Source of the DNA: an uncultured bacterium | GTDB taxonomy: Bacteria > Vulcanimicrobiota > Xenobia > Xenobiales > Xenobiaceae | Length of the DNA stretch: 64,000 bases | Direction of reading: 5' to 3' | NCBI GenBank assembly: GCA_934644775.1 | Contig: CAKUDB010000007.1 | Span: 29,309 to 93,308 of the forward strand | Shown here: positions 8,529 to 17,772 of the stretch, one piece after another | Layout: every line of letters starts with the position of its first letter | How positions within the stretch are numbered: the first letter of the stretch is position 1 | Translations under genes and position numbers: made by a program | Notes under the pieces: model-generated | What the model saw: only the letters and a program-made list of their open reading frames with translations | The model's database searches: none | Told to the model about the DNA's origin: nothing

Positions 8529-9005
8529 ATGCCATTTTCCGGCTTAGACCAACAACAGACCTTCACTCAAGCTCAGTGCCTTACCGACACCAAAACAGCC
8601 ACCCCAGAAGCGACGGCCCCAAACTCTCAACCGAGCCTAGAGACGGTTGCTCCCCCTTCAGCTTCCCAAGACCAGCCAACTTCGGCTATCGACTCTTTTC
8701 CTAGCGAAGCTCAGATAAAAGAAGCTCTTAGTGAAGTTAAAGATCCGGAAATTGGCATGAATATTATCGAACTGGGCTTGGTATACGATATAATTCTCGA
8801 TCCTGATAAAGGCTCGGTACAGATTAACATGACTTTAACTAGCCCCGGCTGTCCTTTAGGGCCAGAAATTACTGGAGCCGCCTATTTGGCTATTACTCGT
8901 TTACCGGGTGTAAAAGATTGCCATGTAGATTTGGTTTGGACGCCTATGTGGAACCCGGAAGTCAATCCTACTGAAGAAGCTAAGGCGGCTCTAGGCTTTT
9001 GGTAA
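8529..9005 (+). CDS. SufT-like MIP18 (DUF59) Fe-S assembly protein
   Basis: A 158-residue protein with a C-terminal MIP18/DUF59 domain: ALSEVKDPEIGMNIIELGLV, then MTLTSPGCPLGP with the conserved cysteine. SufT-like proteins help mature Fe-S proteins and are often the last gene of suf operons, as here. The first ~60 residues are a Pro/Ser/Thr/Ala-rich, probably disordered leader that most SufT proteins lack. ATG 8529 is chosen because AAGGAG lies about 10 bases upstream; a longer reading frame into sufU has no such signal. Confidence 0.88.
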   Translation: MPFSGLDQQQTFTQAQCLTDTKTATPEATAPNSQPSLETVAPPSASQDQPTSAIDSFPSEAQIKEALSEVKDPEIGMNIIELGLVYDIILDPDKGSVQINMTLTSPGCPLGPEITGAAYLAITRLPGVKDCHVDLVWTPMWNPEVNPTEEAKAALGFW

Positions 9006-9006
9006 G

Positions 9007-9738
9007 CTAAAGCAAGGAAGCGTATCTTACCCACAAGGCTGGGCGAATAGAGATGCCACGGAAGTTGACAACTTTGTCATAGCTGTAGCTGCCTCCGTAG
9101 CTGACAAAGCCGACCGTATCTTGGCTACTTCCGGGGCTGCGCAACCACCAACAGCAATCGCCCTCATCGTCAGCGTACCCACCTTGGGCTTTAGCTACCA
9201 AAGTTAAAGAGCAGCGCCTATCCTCATAGTCTTTAAAATAATCGCGAGCCTCGGTATAGCTAAACAAAAAGACCCGATCTTGAGTAGTGGGGCCACCATC
9301 GCGCCCCTGGCGACAATCTTGAGAGGCGTCGTTAGGAACCTCGGTAATTACCAAAAGCTGGCGCTCTTGAGGAGTGAAGACGGCTTCAATAAATTCCCCG
9401 TTGAGCCAAGAGCGCATATCGCTCTTTTCCCAAGTGGGATAAGGTGGCTGACTATGGAAAGGGCGGCTAGCCAAACACTTTTGGGCAATTAAGAGGGCTA
9501 TCCCTTCATCGGGTTTAACGGCTAAAACGCGCCAGCGGATAGGTTTAATAGGGTAAAGGTCGTCGGGGGAACTGGCAGCTCCAGCTTGAGCCTGCCCCCT
9601 AGCGGCAGCCGCTGGGGTAGTAGTAAGTTCTTCCTCCAGTTTGAGGGCGCGGCGCTCTTCCTTAGGCGAGAAACGCCCTTGCCTACAGCGTCCGAAATTT
9701 ATAGCTTGACCGACGCGAATGCCTTTAGGTTTTGCCAT
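9007..9738 (-). CDS. DUF6273 domain protein
   Basis: A 243-residue protein with the DUF6273 pattern known from gut anaerobes: PIRWRVLAV, LLIAQKCLASRPF, TWEKSDMRSWLNGEF, WWLRSPGSS and IRPALWV. The fold is related to formylglycine-enzyme/C-type-lectin-like domains; its function is not established. A ~40-residue Ala/Thr/Gln-rich insertion separates the FGRCRQG start from PIRWRVL, where relatives usually have a short spacer. No signal peptide is seen. It converges on the sufT-like gene with one base between stops and no visible terminator. Function is unknown. Confidence 0.75.
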   Translation of the reverse strand: MAKPKGIRVGQAINFGRCRQGRFSPKEERRALKLEEELTTTPAAAARGQAQAGAASSPDDLYPIKPIRWRVLAVKPDEGIALLIAQKCLASRPFHSQPPYPTWEKSDMRSWLNGEFIEAVFTPQERQLLVITEVPNDASQDCRQGRDGGPTTQDRVFLFSYTEARDYFKDYEDRRCSLTLVAKAQGGYADDEGDCCWWLRSPGSSQDTVGFVSYGGSYSYDKVVNFRGISIRPALWVRYASLL

Positions 9739-9805
9739 ATACTCTCATACCTGCCTCTCCTGAGCATTTTTCCTTACGAATGGGCTGAAAAAGAGCTCAG
9801 CCCAG

Positions 9806-10792
9806 TTATTTATCTAATTCGTAACGGATCGTCTCTTCTTTACCGTCCCTTTCGACTACAAATTCAAAAGAATTGGCATTGCGCAAAGTCATATAGCCAC
9901 GATACATCTCTTCAGCACTGCGCGTAGGAATGCCGTTAATCGAAAGCATAACATCGCGATCTTTTACGCCCATACGAGCCAATAAATTGTTATTATCTCT
10001 AAAATCGACTCTAGTACCGTAAGGCTGACCATCTTTTTCCTGAGGAACGACGCGCAATTGCTTAGCCATTTCGGCAGAATTGTCTAAAGCTTGGCGCACG
10101 TCAGCCATACTTACTTTAGGCTGTCCCTCGCCACCGCTCTCTTCTTTATTGTCATTTTTATCTTGATCGTCAGTCTCTTTATCCTCTTCTACTTTAGGCC
10201 GTTTTTTTACTATGGGGCCGCTACTCTTGTCTTCTTGACCATCGGATAAATTCAAACTATCAGCCACAAAGAGCAACTCTTCATCATCATTTTCGAAACG
10301 TGCCCAGGCCGAACCGACTTCGGTTAAAATATATTTGCCTATGCTCTCTCCTTGGGTGACAACTTCTACCGCTCCGGGAGACAGCTCTAAAATAGCCGCT
10401 CGCGAAGAGGGAGTAATTAGCGTACCTTGTAAGACGGCTTTGCTAATATCACGCTTGTCTTCTTTATTGGCCACCTTAGCTTTGCTATCTTTACCATCTT
10501 TGCTATCTGGACTATCGATAACTCCATTTTCGCCAATAACTCGACTCTTACGTTTTTTCTTAGGAGGCTTAGGCTTCTTTTCCACAGGCTGGCGTAAGGC
10601 CGAAGCAATATCTTTGGCTTGATCAGAAGTTAAATTAGCTCTGGAGCTACGGACACTTTTTTCTATTTCGATGCCACCAGGAGAATCGGTAAAATATGCA
10701 TCTAAAGAAGCGGCGCTAATATCGGCACACAGAGCAGCTGAACCGATAACTAAAGCCCAAGTGAGAAAGCGACTGTAAGAGGGACTAAGCAT
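9806..10792 (-). CDS. gspC: Type II secretion protein GspC (HR + PDZ)
   Basis: A 328-residue bitopic inner-membrane protein. A single N-terminal hydrophobic segment (about residues 8-28) is followed by a Lys/Pro-rich charged linker. Then comes an HR-type domain (LQGTLITPSSRAAILEL, VTQGESIGKYILTEV), a second Asp/Glu/Lys-rich linker, and a C-terminal PDZ domain (GVKDRDVMLSINGIPTRSAEEM). This is the GspC architecture; GspC links the inner-membrane platform to the secretin. It is divergent from the gspLMNDEF operon rather than its first gene, which is unusual. The linkers are longer and more charged than in classical GspC. Confidence 0.85.
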   Translation of the reverse strand: MLSPSYSRFLTWALVIGSAALCADISAASLDAYFTDSPGGIEIEKSVRSSRANLTSDQAKDIASALRQPVEKKPKPPKKKRKSRVIGENGVIDSPDSKDGKDSKAKVANKEDKRDISKAVLQGTLITPSSRAAILELSPGAVEVVTQGESIGKYILTEVGSAWARFENDDEELLFVADSLNLSDGQEDKSSGPIVKKRPKVEEDKETDDQDKNDNKEESGGEGQPKVSMADVRQALDNSAEMAKQLRVVPQEKDGQPYGTRVDFRDNNNLLARMGVKDRDVMLSINGIPTRSAEEMYRGYMTLRNANSFEFVVERDGKEETIRYELDK

Positions 10793-10829
10793 AACCCGGC
10801 CTTTTTTGGCAAAAAAAATATTATTCCTC

Positions 10830-10858
10830 TTGGCATAAAAGAGCGGACTACTTATAAA
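10830..10858 (+). promoter_or_regulatory. Sigma-70-type promoter for gspLMNDEF
   Basis: TTGGCA (10830-10835) and TATAAA (10853-10858) are separated by 17 bases, pointing toward gspL with a leader of about 150 bases. The 222-base gap is shared with the divergent gspC gene. A separate TTGACA at about 10872 has no -10 at the right distance. Confidence 0.5.
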
Positions 10859-11014
10859 ACTTGAAGCGGATTTGACAAAGGAGTCACAGTCTGGAAGGTT
10901 TGCCTATTCTAACCTAGAAGTTCAAGCGGCTTGTTGTGAAGTCGGGCCAGATGGGCAGGCCATTAAAAAGACAGAAGCTTTAAGCATACACCCCAGTTAA
11001 GTAAGAGTTACGCT

Positions 11015-12361
11015 ATGTTCCGCGCAGCGGGTTTAGACTTTGGACATACGGAGACACGTGCAATATCAGTAGGATTGCTTTGGGGAGCTCCTATCAAATT
11101 AGATTCGTATACCGCTTTCAAGTCGCCTATTGTTAGTATGCCTTCGGACAGGCTGACGATCAGAACACTTAACGTTCCCGATTCTGGCCGCGAAATACAA
11201 GGCAACGTTATTAGAGAAGAGCTGCGCTTGTCTTTACCTTTCCCTATAGACGAAGCTTCTTGGGATTGGATTGTCAAAGAAGACAATGCCACAGTGGCTA
11301 TCACTTTGAATAGCCAATTAGCCGAGTTTGAAAAGGAATATCATCTTCCTGAAGAGGCGGTTATCGACGCCGAGCCTTTCGCTTATTTGCGCCTATGTCA
11401 AGAGCTTAAGGTGGAGGAGGCCTTGGTTTTCGACTTTGGCGCCTCCAAAACTACCGTTTGCGCTATTAAAGAAGGAACCATCTATTGGGTGCGCGTCTCC
11501 TTTCGAGGTGGACGCAGCCTTACTCGAGAGATCTCTTTAGAGAAGAAGCTTGGCGATCAGGAAGCCGAGATCCATAAACTTACCGTAGGTACCGACGAGC
11601 CCAAATGTCAGCAATGGTTGCAAGAGATCGTCTCTACTAGCCTTTTAAGTGCCCCTGTTCCCTTCGATAAAGTGTTTGTCTGTGGCGGTGGGGCTCAAAT
11701 GAAAGGCTTAACAGAAGAACTATCCAGGCTATTGGGCCAAGTGGTCGAGCCTATGCCTATGCCTGCAGGGCTAAGCCCCTATACCGACGCCGTAGCTTAC
11801 GGTACGGCCTTAGCCAACAAGCCGGGAATGGCCAAAATACAGCTTATCCATGTTGTAGAAGAAGAGCCGAGCCTACCCTGGAAGTGGGCCGTTTGGTTGC
11901 TAGTATTATTAGCCCTAGCCACTTTCAATTTAGAGATACACAACTACACGGCCAACAAAAGCTTGGCTCAACAGACTGCCGTTTATCAAGAGGCCGCCGC
12001 TCAAGTATTGCCCGATTTATCCAAACAAGATCCGGAAGAGTATCAGAGCACTTTAAATAAGCTTACCAAAGCTAATGTGGCCAATAAGCGCTCCTCTCCT
12101 GAGTATATCTTGGAACTTATGGCCCAAATGGCTCGCCCCTTAAGTAGACAGCCTAATTTAGAGATTAGGAAGATGGATTTCTCAGCTGAAAAAGAAGTGC
12201 CTACCATGACCTTACAAGGGCAAGCTCGTTCTGTTCAGCAAGTGGAAGAATTTCGTCAAGGTATCGAAGGCACCTTACAAAAACCGGAAATTTTGGAGAA
12301 TAAAAAAGGCCGCCAGGATGTGGTTTCGTTCTCTATTGAAGGAGAAGTGCCAATTCCATGA
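11015..12361 (+). CDS. gspL: Type II secretion protein GspL (PilM-like)
   Basis: A 448-residue protein. Residues 1-265 form an actin-like/PilM-type cytoplasmic domain with GLDFGHTETRA, a phosphate-like loop VFDFGASKTTVCA and VCGGGAQMKGL. A transmembrane segment follows near 289-306, then a periplasmic ferredoxin-like region. GspL anchors the GspE ATPase to the inner membrane. The actin-like half keeps more of the nucleotide-site motifs than proteobacterial GspL, so it resembles PilM fused to PilN. The stop overlaps the gspM start as ATGA. The SD is weak. Confidence 0.85.
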   Translation: MFRAAGLDFGHTETRAISVGLLWGAPIKLDSYTAFKSPIVSMPSDRLTIRTLNVPDSGREIQGNVIREELRLSLPFPIDEASWDWIVKEDNATVAITLNSQLAEFEKEYHLPEEAVIDAEPFAYLRLCQELKVEEALVFDFGASKTTVCAIKEGTIYWVRVSFRGGRSLTREISLEKKLGDQEAEIHKLTVGTDEPKCQQWLQEIVSTSLLSAPVPFDKVFVCGGGAQMKGLTEELSRLLGQVVEPMPMPAGLSPYTDAVAYGTALANKPGMAKIQLIHVVEEEPSLPWKWAVWLLVLLALATFNLEIHNYTANKSLAQQTAVYQEAAAQVLPDLSKQDPEEYQSTLNKLTKANVANKRSSPEYILELMAQMARPLSRQPNLEIRKMDFSAEKEVPTMTLQGQARSVQQVEEFRQGIEGTLQKPEILENKKGRQDVVSFSIEGEVPIP

Positions 12362-12810
12362 ACCAAAACCTTTCCAAACAGTTACTTTTTTTAGTGGCCT
12401 TAGCGCTGTTAGCCTTAGTTTGGGCAATATCTTACGCCATACCGCGCTACAAAGCGATCGGTAAAACCGAAGCCAGGGTGGCCCGCTTACGCTCGGAGCG
12501 CAATGGCATAACCCAAGCTATGCAGGATTTCTCCCGCTCCAAGAGTTCTAAAGCTGCCCCCAATCCTAACACCGCAGCTTGGATGAACACTTCCGTACTC
12601 AAGAGCCTGGAAAAGAACGTAGAGAGCAACAATCCTTACAAAAACAGCCAGGGCGTACAAGTTAAATTGCGCTCAGTCACAGCAGAGCAAATTACCGAAT
12701 TGCTCGACGCCATGAGAACAACCAACGTGGTAGTCAAAAGTTTTAATCTTGACGACAGTGACGGCAACGGTCGCTGGAATTTAGAGTTTATGGTCGAGGT
12801 GCCGTCATGA
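12358..12810 (+). CDS. gspM: Type II secretion protein GspM-like
   Basis: A 150-residue bitopic protein with one N-terminal membrane segment (about residues 9-27, LLFLVALALLALVWAIS), a coiled region and a small periplasmic ferredoxin-like domain ending in DGNGRWNLEFMVEV. This is the GspM/PilO-like layout and the expected partner of GspL. The call rests on size, topology and position between gspL and gspN, since GspM sequences are poorly conserved. ATGA overlaps at both ends imply translational coupling. Confidence 0.75.
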   Translation: MNQNLSKQLLFLVALALLALVWAISYAIPRYKAIGKTEARVARLRSERNGITQAMQDFSRSKSSKAAPNPNTAAWMNTSVLKSLEKNVESNNPYKNSQGVQVKLRSVTAEQITELLDAMRTTNVVVKSFNLDDSDGNGRWNLEFMVEVPS

Positions 12811-13709
12811 AGATCTTAGCCAAAATAAGCGTCTGGCTGGCTGTCTTTGTTATGGTACTGTTAGTGCGCCTACCCTACGAAACTATTTTAAGCAGAGTAA
12901 TGGCCTCAACGGAAAAATCTACCGGTATTAGTATTACTTGGGACGAGATGTCCATGGGACTAACTGGAGTCAATTTAAGTAAGCTTTTAGTGACGCTCCC
13001 TACCGGAGGTTATTTTACTGCCGACAAGGCCTTTGTCGGCTATTCATTAAAAGGGTTGAGCGTTGATTTTACTCAATACGATTCGGCCAAGATTTTAGCT
13101 GAAGCTCGCAATGGCAACGGTAATGGCCCAGAGACCAGTTCCTCACCCTCCGCTTCAGCAGACACTACCGAAAAGAAGGTTGGAGCCATTCCGGGCACAG
13201 CTTCTCTGAGTCTCAACGCCTCCGAGCTGATCTTTAAGAGTGAAAATTTGGCCTTAGACACCGGTTCCAAAGATCTTAAAGCAATCCAGTTAAGCGGCCA
13301 GCTCGGCTACAACTATCTGTCTTCTAAAGGCAAAGGAACGCTCGATCTTAAGGTACCCTCCTTAAAGGGCTCTTTGCCGGTCGAATTACACGATCTGGAG
13401 ATCGGGGCCAATATCACTATCGAGCCTTACGAAACTTCAACTTCTTCCCGCAGCGGCCAAAGCGATTCTTCTACTCAAGGCCAAACAGCGGCTAAATCTT
13501 CCAAGCGCACTTCTGTAAACAGCAGACTCACTCTTTACAGCCAAGATGTAACCGGTGAAGGCATTGTTTCACTGCGCTCGACCCCCCAAAACAGTTCGCC
13601 TATGTTAAACGGCGACCTCACCTTTAAAACAAAAATGTTTGGCACGCACAAAGTCAACATTTCCGGTACTTGGGCCAATCCCGAATGGAACCTTGCAGGA
13701 GCACTCTAG
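12807..13709 (+). CDS. gspN: Type II secretion protein GspN-like
   Basis: A 300-residue protein with an N-terminal membrane anchor (about residues 5-22), then TGISITWDEMSMGLTGVNLS, typical of the T2SSN/AsmA-like fold that starts many GspN proteins, and a beta-rich periplasmic body. A Ser/Thr-rich loop lies near residues 208-235. GspN is an accessory part of some type II systems, and its role is not well defined. It is coupled to gspM by an ATGA overlap and followed within three bases by gspD. Confidence 0.75.
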   Translation: MKILAKISVWLAVFVMVLLVRLPYETILSRVMASTEKSTGISITWDEMSMGLTGVNLSKLLVTLPTGGYFTADKAFVGYSLKGLSVDFTQYDSAKILAEARNGNGNGPETSSSPSASADTTEKKVGAIPGTASLSLNASELIFKSENLALDTGSKDLKAIQLSGQLGYNYLSSKGKGTLDLKVPSLKGSLPVELHDLEIGANITIEPYETSTSSRSGQSDSSTQGQTAAKSSKRTSVNSRLTLYSQDVTGEGIVSLRSTPQNSSPMLNGDLTFKTKMFGTHKVNISGTWANPEWNLAGAL

Positions 13710-13711
13710 CA

Positions 13712-16225
13712 GTGAATAAGTTTCGAGTATACATAGTGACAGCTTTACTGACGGTACTGGTATCAGTAGCACCGGCCTTTTCCAACGAGCCGCCAAAAGA
13801 TAACCAGGCAGAGCCCCAGAAGCCTATGCTGAGCAAGACCATAGCCGATTCAATGCGCAACGGCCACATTTTGCTCAATTTCGAGAATATCGATATTCGA
13901 GTTCTCTCACGAGTTATGAGCGAATTGACCGGACGCAATATCATTGTGGACGAGAAGGTAAAAGGGAAGCTAACTATCTTATCTTCCCGAGAAGTGAGTA
14001 TTCCTGAAGCTTGGGATATTTTCAAGGCAGCCATCAATCGCTACGGTTTTACCGTAGTCAATCGCGGCGACCACGTCCAGATCGTGCCCGACAGTACAGC
14101 CAGAAGCATGGGCTCTCTTATGCCAGCTTTACAAGCCAACCCTACTGGCGAAGAGTATGTTATGGCCGTTTTAATTATGAGCCAAGGCGATCCGGAAAAT
14201 GCAGTTACGGCTGTCAAACCTTTGCTCTCTGAAAATGGAGTCTTAAGCGCTTATAAAGACGGTTTGGCCGTTTTAGTAGTCGATAAAGCTTCTATAGTCA
14301 ACCGTATTGGCCAAATTGTCAAAAGCCTGGACAGCTTGGAGCCCAGCTTAAAGACCGAAGTAGTCTTCCCCAAATATATGGAAGCCGAAAAGGTTGTAAC
14401 GGCCATAAAGCCCCTTTATAGCGATAAAGAATCGAAAAAAGCCTTTGGTATTGCCGCTTTCGGCCCCTCCAACGGTGTAGTTATTAGCGCCTACCCTAAA
14501 GATTTGCGCGATGTTAAAAAGATATTGAAGAAGCTGGATATTCCTATGGCTGCTCCGACCAAAACAGAGCCGGCCCGCTTCTTCGTCCACCATCTCCAGT
14601 TTGCTCAAGCCGAAGATGTAGCCAAGATCCTTTCCGATATGCTTTCCGAGCGCCAAAAAGCCGTCGAAGAGCAGCTCAAGGAGTCTAAAGTACCGGCTAC
14701 TGAAAATGCGATAAAAAATACTAGCAATAGCTTCCGCAGCGCTTCCGACGGCGTAACCGGCCCTACCGGTGCCAAAGATAAACCTGCCACAGTAGGTTTC
14801 ACTTCTTCCAAAGTTTCGGCCGATAGCGATACCAACTCTTTAGTCCTTTATATCTCCCCTTCCGAATACGACGAGCTTAAAGCTGTTATTGCTAAATTGG
14901 ACGCCGAGCGCAGCCAGGTACAGATTTCGGCCATCGTGGCTGAAGTTTCCCTTAAAAGAGCGGCCGAATTGGGTATAGGTTGGCAAGCTCTTACTTCTGG
15001 TGGAGTGATCGGCTCCTACAAGGGTGGCTTAACCGAAGAAGGTTTGCTTAACGTATTGGCTGGAGGTAACTTTGTCGCTGGCGTAGTGGGAGGCGATACC
15101 CGCACGATTACGGTAAGCAACCAAAGCGTAGATGTTCCCGAATTTTTCGCCTACTTGTCGGCCCTCAATTCCAGTAACGATTTCAATTTAATCTCTGCTC
15201 CTCGCGTCCTTACCCAGGACAACAAGAAGGCCACTATCAACGTGGGCCAGGTAGTTCCTTTCGCTACCGGCGGCAAGCTCGACGCTTACGGCTCTCCTAC
15301 CGTCACTTTCGACTATCGCGAAGTAGGTATCAAGCTGGAAGTCACTCCCCATATGAGTCGTACCGGCAAGATCCGCATGGAAGTCAAGCAAGAGATCCAA
15401 GAAGTCACCGAGTATCTCGACCAAGAGATGGCCGGCGTCAAATTCAGCGCTCCAGTCGTTTCTAACCGCAGCGTCGATACTACCGTCACTATTCCCGACG
15501 GCAAAACTCTCTTAATCGGTGGCCTTATTTCCAAGCGCACTTCCGATCAGGTAAAAGGTGTGCCTATCCTCAAAGATCTGCCTTTATTGGGCTGGCTCTT
15601 CCGTGATAAGAGTACAGACGACCAAAAGACCAGTATCTTTATCTCTTTAACTCCCAAAATTGTCGATTTAGACGAAACTATCGATACTAGCGACAGAGCC
15701 ATTGCTCCTTATCTCGACGGCATAGGCGAAGCTGGTGATCAGAATTACGAAAACCGCGACACTTTACAGACGGCTCCCGAAATTAAAGATACCGACTCCG
15801 ACGCTTCCGGTGCCAAAGTTACCAAAGCCCTCGACAAGAAGGCTGTCGACAAGAAAGCTAAGTCGGTTTCTACTTCCTCTGTAGAGAATGAAGGCGACAG
15901 GCAGAAGCAATTAGCCGATACTGACAAAGGACGGCCGAGCAAAAAGCTTAGTAAAAAACAGGTTCGTCGCTATAACAGCGTGGCTAAGCGTCGCGTCTTT
16001 GATAAGATGGATACTGAGCATACCGTTTATAGCAACGTACAGGATCCTCTGCCTAAGCAAGAGCAATTACGTACAGCCAGCGCCGAAGTGCCTACCCAAG
16101 TAAAAGAGTCCCTTACTCCAGCGACAGTAAAAGTTACTCCGGCTTCCAGCCCGACGGCCGCCCCTTCGGCTCCTCAAGAAGATCTGGTTCTCCCCGCTCC
16201 TGTTAGCTTGGAGAAGCGCCCCTAG
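13712..16225 (+). CDS. gspD: Type II secretion secretin GspD
   Basis: An outer-membrane secretin of 837 residues that forms the exit channel. It begins with a signal peptide (KFRVYIVTALLTVLVSVAPAF), then an N0/STN domain (LLNFENIDIRVLSRVMSELT), N1-N3 repeats (FFVHHLQFAQAEDVAKILSD; VLYISPSEYDELKAVIAKLD) and the secretin core (VGQVVPFATGG, VTPHMSRTGKIRMEV, IPDGKTLLIGGLIS, VPILKDLPLLGWLF). About 190 Lys/Ser/Ala-rich residues follow the core, possibly disordered or an S-domain substitute. GTG 13712 is chosen because AGGAG lies 10 bases upstream and it starts right at the signal peptide; an upstream in-frame ATG inside gspN adds 14 unlikely residues. Confidence 0.95.
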   Translation: MNKFRVYIVTALLTVLVSVAPAFSNEPPKDNQAEPQKPMLSKTIADSMRNGHILLNFENIDIRVLSRVMSELTGRNIIVDEKVKGKLTILSSREVSIPEAWDIFKAAINRYGFTVVNRGDHVQIVPDSTARSMGSLMPALQANPTGEEYVMAVLIMSQGDPENAVTAVKPLLSENGVLSAYKDGLAVLVVDKASIVNRIGQIVKSLDSLEPSLKTEVVFPKYMEAEKVVTAIKPLYSDKESKKAFGIAAFGPSNGVVISAYPKDLRDVKKILKKLDIPMAAPTKTEPARFFVHHLQFAQAEDVAKILSDMLSERQKAVEEQLKESKVPATENAIKNTSNSFRSASDGVTGPTGAKDKPATVGFTSSKVSADSDTNSLVLYISPSEYDELKAVIAKLDAERSQVQISAIVAEVSLKRAAELGIGWQALTSGGVIGSYKGGLTEEGLLNVLAGGNFVAGVVGGDTRTITVSNQSVDVPEFFAYLSALNSSNDFNLISAPRVLTQDNKKATINVGQVVPFATGGKLDAYGSPTVTFDYREVGIKLEVTPHMSRTGKIRMEVKQEIQEVTEYLDQEMAGVKFSAPVVSNRSVDTTVTIPDGKTLLIGGLISKRTSDQVKGVPILKDLPLLGWLFRDKSTDDQKTSIFISLTPKIVDLDETIDTSDRAIAPYLDGIGEAGDQNYENRDTLQTAPEIKDTDSDASGAKVTKALDKKAVDKKAKSVSTSSVENEGDRQKQLADTDKGRPSKKLSKKQVRRYNSVAKRRVFDKMDTEHTVYSNVQDPLPKQEQLRTASAEVPTQVKESLTPATVKVTPASSPTAAPSAPQEDLVLPAPVSLEKRP

Positions 16226-16289
16226 GTAAGCTTTACCTTATTGCCAACTATGTTCTTTAGTCTTTTTGTTTTGAGCTAGGAGAAGTTCT

Positions 16290-17732
16290 GTGCCTTCGAT
16301 TCCTACCGAGTTTTATCAGCGCCATCATATTCTGCCTTTAGAGGAAGAAGAGAGCTTTATTAAGATCGGTATCCATAAGGATACTCCGCGCCAGCTCTTC
16401 GAAGATATTCGTTTACTGTTGCACAAAGACGTCATTCCTGTGGTCATGAGTGTGGAAGAGCTGGAAAACGGTTTGCGCCGCATGATGGTCGACGAAGAGA
16501 AATTGGGCCAAAGCGATGAAGCCGACGACACTAAAGACGTCGATGTCAGCCAGGACTTACTAGCCGACGCCGCTGACGCTCCTATAGTGCGCTTGCTCAA
16601 CACTTTGTTCCTTAAGGCCATGGAGACGCGCACTTCTGACATCCACATCGAGCCTTATGCCGAGCAAACGGTAGTGCGTATGCGTATCGACGGCGTTTTG
16701 CACGAAGTGCACAAGATGGCTCGTTCTAGCCATCCCCAATTGGTAGCCCGCGTAAAGGTTATGTCCAATCTGGACTTAGCTGAGACGCGCCACCCCCAAG
16801 ATGGCCGTTTACACGTCCATTCCGGCGACAGACAATTAGATGTGCGTGTTTCCATTGTGCCCACTTTACATGGCGAAAGGGTAGTAATGCGCCTTTTGGA
16901 AAAGAACTTGCGTATGCTTAGCCTAAAGCAACTGGGCCTCAACGAGCACGATCGCCAAGTTGTCACCGATCTGGTCAGCCACCCTTACGGCCTCTTCTTG
17001 ATTACTGGCCCTACCGGATCAGGTAAAACTACTACTCTCTATGCCATTTTAGATATGATTCGCTCTCCAGAGCGCAACATTATTACTATTGAAGATCCTG
17101 TAGAATATCAGTTGGCCGGTGTAGGTCAGATTCAGGTTAATGAAAAGATTGGCATGACCTTTGCCAGTGGTTTGCGCTCAGTCTTGCGCCAAGACCCCGA
17201 CGTTATTATGGTCGGTGAAATTCGTGACCCCGAGACGGCCGATATTGCCATTCACGCCGCTTTGACCGGCCACTTAGTCCTTTCGACCTTGCACACCAAC
17301 GACGCCCCTACTGCCGCCACCCGTCTACTCGATCTTGGCATACCACCTTATTTGCTCTCCTCTTCCCTTTTGGGGGCTATGGCTCAGCGCTTGGTACGCA
17401 ACTTATGTCCCCATTGTAAACAGCCTTGTGATCCCGATCCCGACGATTTGTACCGTTTGGGCATTCAAAAAGTGCCTGCCGGATCGCAATTTTATAAACC
17501 GGTTGGCTGCCCTCAATGTCACGGTTCCGGCTACAAAGGGCGCTTAGGTATCTATGAAATTATGAGCGTCGACGAAGATTTGCGCAGTCGCATAGCCCGC
17601 TCGGAAGACTCGCGCATCTTGGGCAGGGCGGCCCGCGACAAAGGTATGGCCACCCTTTTAGACGACGCCATTAAAAAGGTGGAATTGGGCTTAACTACCC
17701 CGCAAGAAGCGCTGCGGGCCGCCCGCTTATAA
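16290..17732 (+). CDS. gspE: Type II secretion ATPase GspE
   Basis: A 480-residue hexameric secretion ATPase. Walker A is GPTGSGKTT (residues 240-248). The Asp box lies around TIEDPVEYQL, and Walker B is in VIMVGEIRDPETADIA, followed by the His box LVLSTLHTNDAPTA. A tetracysteine zinc site, CPHC (373-376) plus CPQC (407-410), is the GspE/PilB mark. It powers pseudopilus assembly. The N-terminal region before the core is short (about 90 residues), so the GspL-binding part is reduced compared with PilB. It starts at GTG with AGGAG 8 bases upstream. Confidence 0.95.
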   Translation: MPSIPTEFYQRHHILPLEEEESFIKIGIHKDTPRQLFEDIRLLLHKDVIPVVMSVEELENGLRRMMVDEEKLGQSDEADDTKDVDVSQDLLADAADAPIVRLLNTLFLKAMETRTSDIHIEPYAEQTVVRMRIDGVLHEVHKMARSSHPQLVARVKVMSNLDLAETRHPQDGRLHVHSGDRQLDVRVSIVPTLHGERVVMRLLEKNLRMLSLKQLGLNEHDRQVVTDLVSHPYGLFLITGPTGSGKTTTLYAILDMIRSPERNIITIEDPVEYQLAGVGQIQVNEKIGMTFASGLRSVLRQDPDVIMVGEIRDPETADIAIHAALTGHLVLSTLHTNDAPTAATRLLDLGIPPYLLSSSLLGAMAQRLVRNLCPHCKQPCDPDPDDLYRLGIQKVPAGSQFYKPVGCPQCHGSGYKGRLGIYEIMSVDEDLRSRIARSEDSRILGRAARDKGMATLLDDAIKKVELGLTTPQEALRAARL

Positions 17733-17772
17733 TTTTTCGGAGCAAAACTTAAGGAGAATACTTTAAAGCGCT

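Noticed and set aside
10872..10912. TTGACA as -35 for gspL
   Set aside because: The nearest -10-like hexamer is about 27 bases away, too far; TTGGCA/TATAAA just upstream fits better.
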